From: Pelagibius sp048268885
GTDB taxonomy: Bacteria; Pseudomonadota; Alphaproteobacteria; Kiloniellales; Kiloniellaceae
DNA: 64,000 nt
Assembly: GCA_048268885.1 (NCBI GenBank)
Contig: JBLWUP010000020.1
Coordinates: forward strand, 1-64,000
Reading direction: 5' to 3'
Positions 1 through 8,512 of this stretch are shown here, in pieces. The notes under the pieces were generated by a model. That model was not told where the DNA came from. It made no database searches and was given only the letters and a program-made list of their open reading frames with translations. The position numbers and the translations under genes are program-made. Position 1 is the stretch's first letter. The number at the start of each line of letters is the position of its first letter.

Positions 1-637
1 CCGTCTGTGGCGCGGCTTGTGACGCTGTCGTGCCGATCGGCGGCAGCTCCTGCACCGCGACGGTCTCCACCGGCACGGCCGGCGGCCGCGGCCCCAGGAC
101 ATCCTCGCCGGCGCCGGCGGCCAGCGCCAGTTCCCGGCTTTCCATCTCCAGGACCTGAACCCGCACTTTGGCGGTGCCCTGGTTCACGAACCCCAGCAGT
201 TCAGCGGCGCGCTTCGACAGGTCGATGATGCGGCCGTGCGCATAAGGTCCACGGTCATTGACCCTGACCTTCACCGAGCGGCCGTTTTCCAGATTGGTGA
301 CCCGCACCAGCGACGGCATCGGCAGCGTCCGGTGCGCCGCCGTCATGGCCTGCTGGTCGTAGACCTCACCGTTGGCGGTCTCCCGGCCGTGGAAGCCCGG
401 TCCGTACCAGGAAGCGATGCCGGTTTCGTCGTAGAGGTAGTCGGCGCGCGGGTAGTACCAGACGTTCGCGATCTGGTACGGCTTGCCGACCTTGTAGCGG
501 CCGATCGTCCCGTAATTTTCGGAGGGTGTCTGGAAGCGCTTGGCGTTGTGCACCGCCAGTTCGGTTTCCGCGCAGCCGGCCAGAATCCCGAGCAGGCCGA
601 GCAGCAGGACGCCAAATGTCAGCCCTTTGGCCATCAT
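1..637 (-). CDS. rlpA: RlpA-like septal ring lytic transglycosylase lipoprotein (3' end outside window)
   Basis: Reading leftward from the tandem ATG-ATG at 637, the product begins with a lipoprotein signal (hydrophobic run, lipobox LAGC, Cys22) and then carries the double-psi beta-barrel of RlpA. Visible landmarks are ASWYGPGFHG at about residues 75-84, then NGEVY, AMTAAHRTLP and VNDRGPYAHGRIIDLS at about 126-141, including the conserved catalytic-type Asp and His region. RlpA proteins are outer-membrane lipoproteins that cleave denuded peptidoglycan glycan strands at the division septum. After the barrel the sequence turns Pro/Ala-rich, and any C-terminal SPOR domain would lie beyond the window. 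The next gene in the same direction is another lytic transglycosylase, separated by about 125 bp. The family assignment is firm; whether the enzyme is active is family knowledge. Confidence 0.93.
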   Translation of the reverse strand, partial: MMAKGLTFGVLLLGLLGILAGCAETELAVHNAKRFQTPSENYGTIGRYKVGKPYQIANVWYYPRADYLYDETGIASWYGPGFHGRETANGEVYDQQAMTAAHRTLPMPSLVRVTNLENGRSVKVRVNDRGPYAHGRIIDLSKRAAELLGFVNQGTAKVRVQVLEMESRELALAAGAGEDVLGPRPPAVPVETVAVQELPPIGTTASQAAPQT

Positions 638-761
638 CTTGTGCTCCGCATCAATATTCCCACTCGATTTGGTAGTTTACGGCGCATCGGAAGGTGAAAC
701 AACCCGGCCCCCGCGCTTCCTTGCCGCTTTCCATTACTGGTCGCTCTCTCCTGGCCGCCCG

Positions 762-2084
762 TTACTGGCCGCCGCCGCGCCGCAACCTGTCGATCAGCTC
801 CTGAGTGGGATAGCCGTCGGCGGGCACTCCCAGGCTCGCCTGGTACGCCCGCAGGGCCTCCCGCGTCTGCGGACCCACCAACCCATCGGGTTTGCCGGCA
901 TCGTAGCCCTTGGCGTTCAACAGGGCCTGCATCTCCTCGATCGACTTCAGGCTCAACGGTTCCTCCTCGGGCAGCGAGGCCGCGCTCAGCGCCGGCGCGC
1001 CGTCGATGCGGTCCGCCAGATGCCCGACCGAAAGCGCATAGAGGATCGAACGGTTCCACACCAGGATGGTGCGGAAGTTCTGATAGACCAGAAACGCCGG
1101 ACCGCGCTGGCCGGCCGGCAGCACCAGGGAGGCCTCCAGCCCCGCCACCCGCGGCAGCGCGCCGCCGTCGAGGCTGCGCAGTCCGTAGGTGTCGGCCCAT
1201 TCGGCGAGCGGCTTCTGCTCCGCGAGGCTGGCCAGGCTGTAGTCGAAGCCCGGCGGCAAGGTGACCTGGCGGCCCCAGGTCTTGTCGCCCTGCCATCCTT
1301 CCTGCGACAGATAGTTCGCCGCCGAGGCGAAGATATCCGGCAGGCTGTTCCAGATGTCGCGGTGGCCGTCGCCGTCGTAGTCGATGGCGAAGTTCACGAA
1401 AGTCGAGGGAATGAACTGCAGCTGCCCCATGGCGCCGGCCCAGGAGCCGGTCATCTGACCGACGCTGATGTGGCCCTCGTCCAGAATCTGCAGGGCGTCG
1501 AGCAGCTGCGCGCGGAAGAAGTCATGCCGCCGCCCCTCATGCGCCAGGGTCGCCAGGGCCGCCACCACCGAGTAACCGCCGGTGTGCTGCCCGAAATTGC
1601 TCTCCAGGCCCCAGAAGGCGACCAGGAAGCGCGGCTGGACGCCGTACTGCGCGGCCACCTTGTCCAGCAGCGCGCGGTTTTCATTCAGCAACTGGCGCGC
1701 CTTCTCCACCCGGCCCTCGGTCACCGCGCCGCGCATATAGCGGGTAAAGGTCAGGGTGAATTCGCGCTGGCTGCGATCGCGCCGAATGACCTCCGGCAGC
1801 GGCCGTACGTCGGCCAGGGCTCTCTCCACCGTTGCGGCCCGGATGCCGCGGCCGATCGCCTCCTGCTTCAGGGCGGCCAGCCAGGTGTCGAAGTCGCCAC
1901 GGTCGGACGCCCCGGCCGGAACGGCGGCCTGGACTTCGGCGGTTTGGGCCTCGCCGGTTTGGGCCCCGCCGGTTTGGAGGTCGGCGGACTGAGGATCACT
2001 CTGGGCACAGGCGGCCAACGGCAGCATCAGGCTGCCGAGCAGGGCGAAAGCCGCCCTGCGCAGAATCCGGTTCAAGAAACTCAC
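762..2084 (-). CDS. MltB-family lytic murein transglycosylase with C-terminal peptidoglycan-binding domain
   Basis: With the GTG start at 2084 (GGAAG placed about 9 nt upstream) the protein has 440 aa and a clean lipoprotein signal ending LAAC (Cys26). An ATG at 2168 in the same frame would add 28 residues before that signal and looks less likely. Residues about 60-355 are the SLT_2/MltB catalytic domain, with the catalytic Glu in WGLESNFG (Glu161) and the family motifs GAMGQLQFIPSTF and DGDGHRDIWN. The last 65 residues form a PG_binding_1 domain (IEEMQALLNAKGYDAGKPDG). The enzyme cleaves the MurNAc-GlcNAc bond with 1,6-anhydro product formation. A short Gln/Thr/Ala-rich linker after the signal is encoded by imperfect 15-bp tandem repeats. 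Confidence 0.93.
   Translation of the reverse strand: MSFLNRILRRAAFALLGSLMLPLAACAQSDPQSADLQTGGAQTGEAQTAEVQAAVPAGASDRGDFDTWLAALKQEAIGRGIRAATVERALADVRPLPEVIRRDRSQREFTLTFTRYMRGAVTEGRVEKARQLLNENRALLDKVAAQYGVQPRFLVAFWGLESNFGQHTGGYSVVAALATLAHEGRRHDFFRAQLLDALQILDEGHISVGQMTGSWAGAMGQLQFIPSTFVNFAIDYDGDGHRDIWNSLPDIFASAANYLSQEGWQGDKTWGRQVTLPPGFDYSLASLAEQKPLAEWADTYGLRSLDGGALPRVAGLEASLVLPAGQRGPAFLVYQNFRTILVWNRSILYALSVGHLADRIDGAPALSAASLPEEEPLSLKSIEEMQALLNAKGYDAGKPDGLVGPQTREALRAYQASLGVPADGYPTQELIDRLRRGGGQ
1936..1995. repeat. Imperfect 15-bp tandem repeat inside the MltB-like gene (about 4 units)
   Basis: Units such as TCGGCGGTTTGGGCC follow one another at 1936, 1951, 1966 and, more degenerate, 1981. They keep the reading frame and encode a Gln-Thr-x-Glu/Gly-Ala type linker between the lipobox and the catalytic domain. 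Such in-frame repeats can change length by slippage. Confidence 0.7.
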
Positions 2085-2223
2085 TTGCTGATCTTCCACG
2101 CTGCGGTACAACTCCCGGCGCTGTGGCTCATTTGAGAGGCGGACGTCTTCGCTAGGCACTTGTGCCATAAGCCCGTTAACCTTGGCAATCCGCAGTAAAG
2201 CTTCCGTAAAGGCCGTCCAGTTC

Positions 2224-3147
2224 ATGGCGAGTTCCGCGCCCCTTCCCGCCGCGACGGCCGAGGACCGCCCGCTTGTCGGCATCCTGCTGCTGGTGGCCGC
2301 GATGTCGGTGGTGCCCTTCATGGACGCCATCGCCAAACACCTGAGCGGCCACATCCCCGTGCTGCAGGTGGTCTGGGCCCGCTACTTCGTCCATTTCTGC
2401 CTGATCCTTCCGATCGTGCTGCTGCGCTACGGGCCGCGTCAGTTGCTGCCGCGCCGGCCGGCGCTGCAACTGGTGCGCGGCGCCCTGCTGCTGGCCTCGA
2501 CCGTGCTGTTCTTCGCCGCGATCTCCTGGATGCCGCTGGCCGATGCGCTGGCCCTGGTCTTCGTCTCGCCGCTGATCGTCACCGCTCTGTCCCCCTGGGT
2601 CTTGGGCGAAACCGTCGGCCTGCGCCGCCGGCTGGCGGTGGTCGTCGGCTTCTGCGGGGCCCTGCTGATCATCCGCCCGGGCTTCGGCAGCCTGCAATGG
2701 CCGGCGCTGCTGGCCTTGAGCGCCGGCATCGTCTTCGGACTCTACCTGCTGTCGACGCGGCGCCTGGCGGGCTCCGCCCCGCCGCTGGTCACCCTCACCT
2801 ACACCGCCGCCGTCGGGGCGCTGCTCATGAGCTTCGTCATGCCGGCGGTCTGGGTGCCGCCCAGCCCCAGCGACCTGGGCGCCATGGCGCTAATGGGCAC
2901 GGTGGCCGCCGGCGGGCATTTCCTGCTCATCAAGTCCTTCGACTACGCCCCCGCCTCGCTTCTGGCGCCCTTCACCTACAGCGAGATCGTCATGACCACC
3001 TTGCTGGGCTTTGTGTTCTTCGGGGATTTTCCGCAGCTCTGGACCTGGGCCGGGATCGCCATCGTCATCGGCAGCGGACTCTACATTTCGCTGCGCGAGC
3101 GCGTGCTGGGCAAGAAACCCACGCAGCCGCCGAAGGCCGCCCTCTGA
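2224..3147 (+). CDS. EamA/DMT-family inner-membrane permease
   Basis: A 307-aa protein with about ten hydrophobic segments arranged as two EamA repeats, the hallmark of drug/metabolite transporter superfamily permeases. The first repeat starts at about residue 16 (GILLLVAAMSVVPFMDAIAKHL) and the second at about 140. The substrate is not predictable; relatives export amino acids, cofactors or riboflavin-like compounds. The ATG at 2224 was chosen over an in-frame TTG at 2182 because the TTG has no better ribosome-binding site and adds a non-hydrophobic leader. The gene is divergent from the MltB-like gene and convergent with the small lipoprotein gene, so it is probably monocistronic. Confidence 0.88.
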   Translation: MASSAPLPAATAEDRPLVGILLLVAAMSVVPFMDAIAKHLSGHIPVLQVVWARYFVHFCLILPIVLLRYGPRQLLPRRPALQLVRGALLLASTVLFFAAISWMPLADALALVFVSPLIVTALSPWVLGETVGLRRRLAVVVGFCGALLIIRPGFGSLQWPALLALSAGIVFGLYLLSTRRLAGSAPPLVTLTYTAAVGALLMSFVMPAVWVPPSPSDLGAMALMGTVAAGGHFLLIKSFDYAPASLLAPFTYSEIVMTTLLGFVFFGDFPQLWTWAGIAIVIGSGLYISLRERVLGKKPTQPPKAAL

Positions 3148-3174
3148 ACCGCGCCGGTCCGAGTCGCGGGAAGC

Positions 3175-3432
3175 TCAGTGCTCCTCGGTCACCTCGAAGG
3201 TGATGGTGTCGCCCGCCAGGACGAAGACCACGGCCCCGTCGGAAGCCTTGTAGGTCCACTTTTCGATCGGCCCCAGCTTGGAGACCTCGCTGGGCTCGCC
3301 CAGCGCGGCTTCCAGTTCCGCCTTGCTGCTTGCCCCTTCCGCCTTCTTGATCAGATCCGCCTTGCTCGGCGCGAAGCAGGCCGCCAGGAGCAGCAAACCG
3401 AGGAAAGCCAAAGTCGTGGTGATCAAACGCAT
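3175..3432 (-). CDS. Small lipoprotein of unknown function
   Basis: An 85-aa product with a textbook lipoprotein signal: MRLITTT, a Leu-rich core and the lipobox LLAAC. The mature part (about 66 aa) has a helix rich in Lys/Ala followed by beta-type sequence (PIEKWTYKASDGAVVFVLAG). Size and layout resemble the BamE/SmpA-like class of small outer-membrane lipoproteins, but no diagnostic motif is seen, so no function is assigned. The gene is convergent with the EamA permease gene (27 bp between stops) and has its own ATG. Confidence 0.75.
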   Translation of the reverse strand: MRLITTTLAFLGLLLLAACFAPSKADLIKKAEGASSKAELEAALGEPSEVSKLGPIEKWTYKASDGAVVFVLAGDTITFEVTEEH

Positions 3433-3538
3433 AAATCGGGAATCCGTCAGCTGAAGGTCATTCTATCTAGTGGCCGCCGTCTCCTGCGGCAAGGCTGGGA
3501 TACGGCGAGGCCCCGCGCCTGGCCAGCGGTTGAGAAAA

Positions 3539-3568
3539 AAAAGCCCCGCCGGGGAGGGCGGGGCTTTT
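3539..3568 (-). terminator. Rho-independent terminator (perfect 12-bp stem, bidirectional-looking)
   Basis: AAAAGCCCCGCC (3539-3550) pairs perfectly with GGCGGGGCTTTT (3557-3568) around a 6-nt loop. On the minus strand the stem is followed by a run of eight T (the A-run at 3535-3542 on the plus strand), placing it as the terminator of the leftward gene at 3679-4119. Confidence 0.88.
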
Positions 3569-3678
3569 GAGAGGTCGATGCAATCAATTTCAGGAGACGG
3601 TCGATGAACCGTGATTTGAGTATGGCGCCCACATGGTAAATAAAAGGTTAACGAATGCGCGAAATTTCTTAAAACTTT

Positions 3679-4119
3679 TCACTTCGTCCGGTGGTAGACA
3701 CGGCAATCCGTCGTGCCCTGCCCGCGAAACAGGTAAATCACTTGGTTTTCCGCCATTTTCACGCGGTCCACGAGGCTGCTGTGGCCGCCCATGGCGGCCC
3801 CGTAGGTGCGTCCCTCAACCACGCCGACAAGGAACTGATCGCGTTTTTGCCGGAACAGCCGACGGTTGCAGGCCCGGCTGAGGTCCGGATTCAGGCGCCA
3901 GCGCTCCAGCAGGGCATCCTCGTCGCGGACGATCACATGCGAGCCGGCCCGCGCCTGCTTTGTGCGGTTGAGAATCGAGGCTCCACCGCCGCCCTGCGTG
4001 GTGCCGGGCTGCGAATAATGGCTGGGATGGGTCGACAGCAGGTCTGCCGCCCCCGCCGCCGCGCTGTTGGCAAGAGCCGCGCATGCGGAAAAAACAATGT
4101 ATATAAACCACTTACCCAT
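3679..4119 (-). CDS. Exported protein of unknown function
   Basis: A 146-aa product starting at ATG 4119 with a Sec-type signal (MGKWFIYIVFSACAALANSA, then a small-residue stretch ending near AAGAADLL). The mature part contains two Cys (NPDLSRACNRR and TTDCRVYHRTK), which could form a disulfide, and ends in a compact beta-type segment (QVIYLFRGQGTTDCRVYH). I do not recognise the family. The gene stands alone, leftward, and is followed about 110 bp downstream by a strong terminator. Confidence 0.7.
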   Translation of the reverse strand: MGKWFIYIVFSACAALANSAAAGAADLLSTHPSHYSQPGTTQGGGGASILNRTKQARAGSHVIVRDEDALLERWRLNPDLSRACNRRLFRQKRDQFLVGVVEGRTYGAAMGGHSSLVDRVKMAENQVIYLFRGQGTTDCRVYHRTK

Positions 4120-4324
4120 GGTTACCTACCAGGCTGTGGTAAGGAATAGCTCATCCTGAGCAGACCTCAGCCTAGCGGCATTAGGCTAGCCTCGGGTTAA
4201 GAGCCGTGCTTAACGCGGATTAACTCTGGGTGAAACCTTACGGCCGGGAATCTCGTAGTAGCTTAGTGAGCCCTCGACTGCGGTCCGGGCGGCACGCCAG
4301 TCGATCAAGGGAGACGAACAAAGC

Positions 4325-5437
4325 ATGCTGGATTTAGACGCGCCAACCCACGGCCGAGTCGAACAGGAGGCAGCCCAAACGCTGCCGGTGACCCTTGCCG
4401 GCGTGGCCACCGCCGCGCCGCGCCATGTTCTGCGCCAGGAGGACGTGGTCCGCCGGGTCCGGGCCCTGTTCGGCAACCGGCGCCTGGACATCGAGCGCCT
4501 GCTGCCGGCCTTCGGCAACGCCGGCATCGAGACCCGGCACTCTTGCGTGCCCATCGAATGGTATCTCACGCCCAGCGACTGGAAGACGCGGAACGGCCTG
4601 TTCATCGACAATGCCGTCGATCTGCTGGCGGAGGCCGCGCAGCGTTGCCTGGCCGAGGCGGGCGTCGCCTTCGACGAGGTGGACGGCATCGTCACCGTGT
4701 CGACCACCGGCGTCGCGACGCCGAGCCTGGACGCGCGCCTGATGGAGCGGCTGCCGTTCCGCCGCGACGTCACGCGCCTGCCGGTCTTCGGCCTGGGCTG
4801 TGCCGGCGGCGTGCTCGGCCTGTCGCGAGCCGCGGCCTTGGCCAAGGTCTCCCCGGGCAGCAAGGTGCTCTGCCTGGTGGTGGAGCTTTGCGGCCTCACC
4901 TTCCGCGCCAACGATCCTTCCAAGAGCAATGTCATCGCCACCGCCCTCTTCGGTGACGGCGCCGCCGCGGTGCTGCTGGAAACGCCCAAGGCGGGCGGTG
5001 GCGCGGCAAGCGCCCCCCGGCTCGGCGCCGCCGGCGAGTACACCTGGCCCGCCTCCCTCGACGTCATGGGCTGGGAGATGGAGAACGACGGCCTCGGCGT
5101 GCTGTTCTCGCGCGACATCCCCGCCCTCATCCGCGAACGGATGGGCGCGGCGGCCGACGCCTTCCTGGCGCGCCACGGCCTCGGGCGCGGTGACATCGAC
5201 GGCTACATCTGCCATCCCGGCGGCGCCAAGGTCATCTCGGCCCTGGAGGAAGTCTTCGGAGTGCCGGATGGCGGCCTGACCGACGCGCGCTCGGTGCTGC
5301 GCGACTACGGCAATATGTCGGCGGTGACCGTGCTCTTCGTGCTGGAGCGCATGCGCCGCGCGGGGCTGAAGGGCCGCTATCTCATGACCGCGCTCGGCCC
5401 CGGCTTCACCGCCGCTTTCCAGATCCTGGAGGCGTGA
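4325..5437 (+). CDS. Type III polyketide synthase (chalcone/stilbene synthase superfamily)
   Basis: A 370-aa thiolase-fold enzyme of standard type III PKS length. The catalytic triad is visible: Cys159 in GLGCAGG, His297 in CHPGG and Asn330 in YGNMSA. Such homodimeric enzymes extend an acyl-CoA starter with malonyl-CoA; bacterial members commonly make alkylpyrones, alkylresorcinols or tetrahydroxynaphthalene. The next gene starts 5 bp downstream and encodes an ICMT-like methyltransferase. That pairing is known from alkylpyrone biosynthesis (BpsA-BpsB of Bacillus), where the methyltransferase makes pyrone methyl ethers, so methylated alkylpyrones or similar lipids are the inferred product. Confidence 0.92.
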   Translation: MLDLDAPTHGRVEQEAAQTLPVTLAGVATAAPRHVLRQEDVVRRVRALFGNRRLDIERLLPAFGNAGIETRHSCVPIEWYLTPSDWKTRNGLFIDNAVDLLAEAAQRCLAEAGVAFDEVDGIVTVSTTGVATPSLDARLMERLPFRRDVTRLPVFGLGCAGGVLGLSRAAALAKVSPGSKVLCLVVELCGLTFRANDPSKSNVIATALFGDGAAAVLLETPKAGGGAASAPRLGAAGEYTWPASLDVMGWEMENDGLGVLFSRDIPALIRERMGAAADAFLARHGLGRGDIDGYICHPGGAKVISALEEVFGVPDGGLTDARSVLRDYGNMSAVTVLFVLERMRRAGLKGRYLMTALGPGFTAAFQILEA

Positions 5438-5441
5438 GGCC

Positions 5442-5957
5442 GTGAGCATCCTGTGGGTCGTGCTGATCCTGGTAGCCGCGCAGCGGCTGGCCGAGTTGGC
5501 CTATGCCCGGCGCAACACGCGCGTCCTGAGGGCCGAGGGGGCCGACGAGGTCGCGCCCGGCCACTATCCCTTCATCGTCGCCGTGCATACCCTCTGGCTG
5601 CTCTCCCTCGCCGTCTTCGTCCCGGCCGACCAGGCGCCGAACTGGCTGCTCCTCGGTCTCTTCGTGGTTCTGCAGGGCCTGCGCATCTGGATCCTGGCCA
5701 CCCTGGGGCGTTACTGGACCACCCGCATCATCACCCTGCCCGGCGTGCCGCTGGTGCGCCGCGGTCCCTACCGCTTCATCAAGCACCCCAACTACGTGGT
5801 GGTCGCCGGCGAGATCGCCGTGCTGCCGCTGGCCTTCGGCGCCTGGGAAATTGCGATGATCTTCTCGCTCGCCAATGCCGCAGTGCTGGCCTGGCGCATC
5901 CGCTGCGAAGAGCACGCCCTCACTGCGCGCCGCGCCCCTCCCGTTCCCGGGCAATGA
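5442..5957 (+). CDS. Isoprenylcysteine carboxyl methyltransferase-like membrane methyltransferase
   Basis: A 171-aa integral membrane protein with about four TM helices and the ICMT-family signature near the C terminus: VRRGPYRFIKHPNYVVVAGE followed by a helix ending in RIRCEEHAL, which corresponds to the SAM-binding region. It starts with GTG 5 bp after the type III PKS stop, so the two are translationally linked. By analogy with BpsB it should O-methylate the polyketide product in the membrane. Its last 38 bp overlap the end of the convergent transporter gene. Confidence 0.87.
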   Translation: MSILWVVLILVAAQRLAELAYARRNTRVLRAEGADEVAPGHYPFIVAVHTLWLLSLAVFVPADQAPNWLLLGLFVVLQGLRIWILATLGRYWTTRIITLPGVPLVRRGPYRFIKHPNYVVVAGEIAVLPLAFGAWEIAMIFSLANAAVLAWRIRCEEHALTARRAPPVPGQ

Positions 5958-6933
5958 TCCGCCAGTAGGCTTCGCCGAGCAGGCCGCGCGGCAGGAAGAT
6001 CATGCAGAGCGCGAAGAGCAGGCCGAGGCCGAGCAGCCAGGCCGCGCCGAGCATGTCGGCCAGGGCGTTTTCCGCCAGGCGCACGACGATGGCGCCCAGG
6101 AAAGCGGTCAGCAGGGCCGAGCGTCCGCCGAGCGCCACCCAGATCAGCACTTCCGTCGACAGGCCGAAGCCGATCAGCGGCGGCGAGACGAAGCCGAACT
6201 GGCCGGCGAAGAGCGCCCCGGCGAAACCGGCGACGGCGGCGGAGAGCGTGAAGACCGAGAGCTTCAGTCCGCGCGTGTTGTGGCCGAGGAAAGCCGTGCG
6301 CGCTTCGTCGCTGCCGAGGGCACGCAGGACCACGCCGCGGCGCGAGCGCACGAGGCTCTCCAGCAGCGCATAGACCAGCACCGCCGCGATCAGCGTGCCG
6401 TAGAACAGCGGCAGCGGATCGTAGAGTTCGTAGTGCCAGCCGAAGGCGCCGACATCGACCGGCGGCACGCTCATCAGGCCGTTCATGCCACCGGCGTAGG
6501 ACCAGCGCGTCATGATCCGCTCGGCCACCACCGCGACGGCCAGCATGACGATGGCGAGTTGCGCGCCCTGCAGGCCGCGTCCGTAGAACAGGAAGCGCCC
6601 CAGCAGGTTGGCGGCCAGCGCCGGCAGAACGAGCGCCAGGACGATCCCCAGGTAGCTGGAGGTCCAGCCTTCCAGGCCGGGGATCATGCCGAGGGTCGAA
6701 AGACTCATGGCGTAGGCGCCGAGACCGAAGAACACCGCGTGGCCGAACGACAACAGGCCGCACTGGCCCCAGATCAGGGCGAGACTCATGGCGAAGATGC
6801 CGTAGGTCAGGTACTGGGCGATCTGTCCCACCTGCCAGGCGCCGATGAAGAGCGGCAGCGCCGCCAGCCCGCCCCAAACCAGAACGTCGATCGCCAGGCG
6901 CCGGTCGCGCAGCTTCGTCCATAGCGCGGTCAT
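5920..6933 (-). CDS. Branched-chain amino acid/urea-type ABC transporter permease (LivM/UrtC-like)
   Basis: A 337-aa integral membrane protein starting at ATG 6933, whose start overlaps the stop of the LivH-like gene (ATGA). It has multiple TM segments and the LivM-type cytoplasmic loop (EARTAFLGHNTRGLKLSVFT, about residues 205-225) that docks onto the ATPases. The C terminus ends in a short charged tail. It is the last gene of a six-gene leftward operon with a second permease, two ATPases, a cysteine hydrolase and a periplasmic binding protein. Substrate class (amide, urea or branched-chain amino acid) is inferred from the operon, not from this subunit. Confidence 0.93.
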   Translation of the reverse strand: MTALWTKLRDRRLAIDVLVWGGLAALPLFIGAWQVGQIAQYLTYGIFAMSLALIWGQCGLLSFGHAVFFGLGAYAMSLSTLGMIPGLEGWTSSYLGIVLALVLPALAANLLGRFLFYGRGLQGAQLAIVMLAVAVVAERIMTRWSYAGGMNGLMSVPPVDVGAFGWHYELYDPLPLFYGTLIAAVLVYALLESLVRSRRGVVLRALGSDEARTAFLGHNTRGLKLSVFTLSAAVAGFAGALFAGQFGFVSPPLIGFGLSTEVLIWVALGGRSALLTAFLGAIVVRLAENALADMLGAAWLLGLGLLFALCMIFLPRGLLGEAYWRIIAREREGRGAQ

Positions 6934-7790
6934 CGCCGCCCGCCGCTTTTCAGAAGACCGCCGGGGAACAGGCGGATGGCGATGACCGCCATGGTGAAGA
7001 CTACGACCTGGGCCAGCACCGGCGACCAGAGGCTTGCGGTGACGCTGTCCGTGGCGCCGATCAGGCCCGCGCCCAGGACCGGTCCGCCCAGGTGACCCGC
7101 GCCGCCGACCAGGATGGCGAGGAAGGCGGGGATCAGAAAGCCGAGGCCCATCTGCGGATCGACGCTCATGATCGGCGCCATGACGGCGCCGGCGAGGCCG
7201 GCCAGCGCCGCGCCGTAGGCAAAGGTCGCGCGGTCGAAAGTACGGGTCGAAATACCCAGGCAGGCGGCGGTCTGACGGCTGGCGATGACCGCGCGGGCGG
7301 CGAGGCCGAAGCGGGTGCGGAAAAACAGATAGAAGGTTCCCGCCACCACCAGCAGGGCCACGGCCATGATGAAAAACCGGTAGGCGGGATAAGGCGTGCC
7401 GAACAGATCCAGCTGTGCCGTGAAGGGGGACGTGGTCGACTGCGCGCCCGGCCCGAAGAGCAGGATCACCGCCTGCTTGATGGCGATCGACAAGCCCCAG
7501 GTGGCGAGGATGGTGTCGAGGAAGCGGTGGTAGATATGACGGATCACCAGCTCTTCCATGAGCAGGCCGACGATGCCGACCAACAGTGTCGCCGCGACGA
7601 GCCCGACCCAATAGGAAAAGCCCGCCTGTTGCAGCATCACCAGCGTGTAGGCGCCGAGCAGGAAGAGTTCGCCGTGGGCCATGTTGATGACACGCATCAG
7701 CCCGAAGACGATGACCAGACCCATGGCCACCAGCACGATGACCAGGACGTAGTTGGCCGCGTCGAGCAGAAGCAGGAGTGCCTGATCCAT
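6930..7790 (-). CDS. Branched-chain amino acid/urea-type ABC transporter permease (LivH/UrtB-like)
   Basis: A 286-aa permease with about eight TM segments. Family features include VFGLMRVINMAHGELFLLGAY near residues 25-45 and the conserved cytoplasmic loop around residues 155-180 (RAVIASRQTAACLGI). It starts at ATG 7790, about 20 bp after the upstream ATPase stop, and overlaps the LivM-like gene by 4 bp. It forms the translocation pore together with that partner. Confidence 0.93.
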   Translation of the reverse strand: MDQALLLLLDAANYVLVIVLVAMGLVIVFGLMRVINMAHGELFLLGAYTLVMLQQAGFSYWVGLVAATLLVGIVGLLMEELVIRHIYHRFLDTILATWGLSIAIKQAVILLFGPGAQSTTSPFTAQLDLFGTPYPAYRFFIMAVALLVVAGTFYLFFRTRFGLAARAVIASRQTAACLGISTRTFDRATFAYGAALAGLAGAVMAPIMSVDPQMGLGFLIPAFLAILVGGAGHLGGPVLGAGLIGATDSVTASLWSPVLAQVVVFTMAVIAIRLFPGGLLKSGGRR

Positions 7791-7810
7791 CACTGTCCCC
7801 GATCGCCCCT

Positions 7811-8512
7811 CTAAATCGCCAGATGCTTGTGGATCAATGCGGGGTCGCGGCGCAGCGCCGCGCTCGCCGCCTCCGCCACCAGGCCGCCGTTCTCGATGAA
7901 GAGGCAGCGGTCCGCCACCCTGAGCGCCAGGTCGACGTTCTGCTCCACCGTGATGAGCGTCAGCCCCTGCTCCGCGGCCTCGCGCTTCAGCGCCTCGGCC
8001 ACCTCGATGACGATGGAGGGCTGCAGGCCTTCGGAGGGTTCGTCGAGCAGCAGCAGGCGCGGCCGGCCGGCGAGCGCCCGCCCGATGGCGAGCTGCTGCT
8101 GCTGGCCGCCGGACAGCGTGCCGCCGCGCTGCGCCCGGCGTTCTTTCAGGATCGGGAAGCGGCCGTAGATCTCTTCCGGCACCGCCGCGCCGAGCCCGCC
8201 GCGACCCATGGCGCCGAGCAGCAGATTCTCCTCCACCGTCAGCTCGGCGAAGATCTCGCGCCCCTGCGGCACGAAGGCGATGCCGGCCTTGGCCACCTGC
8301 TCCGGCCGCCGGCCGTCGATGCGCTGTCCGGCGAAGCGGACCTCCCCGCGGGTCGCCGGCAGCAGGCCCATGATGCTGCGCAGCAACGTGGTCTTGCCCA
8401 TGCCGTTGCGGCCGAGCAGTGCCACGCTCTCCCCCTCGGCGACGCTGAGGGCGATCCCCCGCAGGACGCGGCTGCCGCCGTAGCCGCTCTCCAGCGCATC
8501 GATCTCGAGCAT
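7811..8512 (-). CDS. ABC transporter ATP-binding protein (LivF/UrtE-like)
   Basis: A 233-aa ATPase with Walker A GRNGMGKTT (about residues 34-42), Q-loop GREIF, signature LSGGQQQQLAI, Walker B LLLLDEPSEGL and the switch His region (here VEQN). The compact length and the FVPQGREIFAELTVEENL segment are typical of the LivF/UrtE subgroup. It overlaps the preceding ATPase gene by one base (TGATG), indicating translational coupling. It energises the LivH/LivM-like permease pair. Confidence 0.94.
   Translation of the reverse strand: MLEIDALESGYGGSRVLRGIALSVAEGESVALLGRNGMGKTTLLRSIMGLLPATRGEVRFAGQRIDGRRPEQVAKAGIAFVPQGREIFAELTVEENLLLGAMGRGGLGAAVPEEIYGRFPILKERRAQRGGTLSGGQQQQLAIGRALAGRPRLLLLDEPSEGLQPSIVIEVAEALKREAAEQGLTLITVEQNVDLALRVADRCLFIENGGLVAEAASAALRRDPALIHKHLAI

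Noticed and set aside
540..2135. Long rightward open frame opposite the RlpA and MltB-like genes
   Set aside because: It is antisense to two clear enzyme genes, is Arg/Gln/His-rich without domains, and reflects high GC.
3633..3881. 82-codon rightward frame beginning MVNKRLTNARNF
   Set aside because: Overlaps the exported-protein gene on the other strand, with Pro/Arg/Gly-rich sequence and no ribosome site.
4334..5449. Leftward 371-codon frame over the type III PKS gene
   Set aside because: Complementary-strand shadow; the plus-strand frame has the full catalytic triad.
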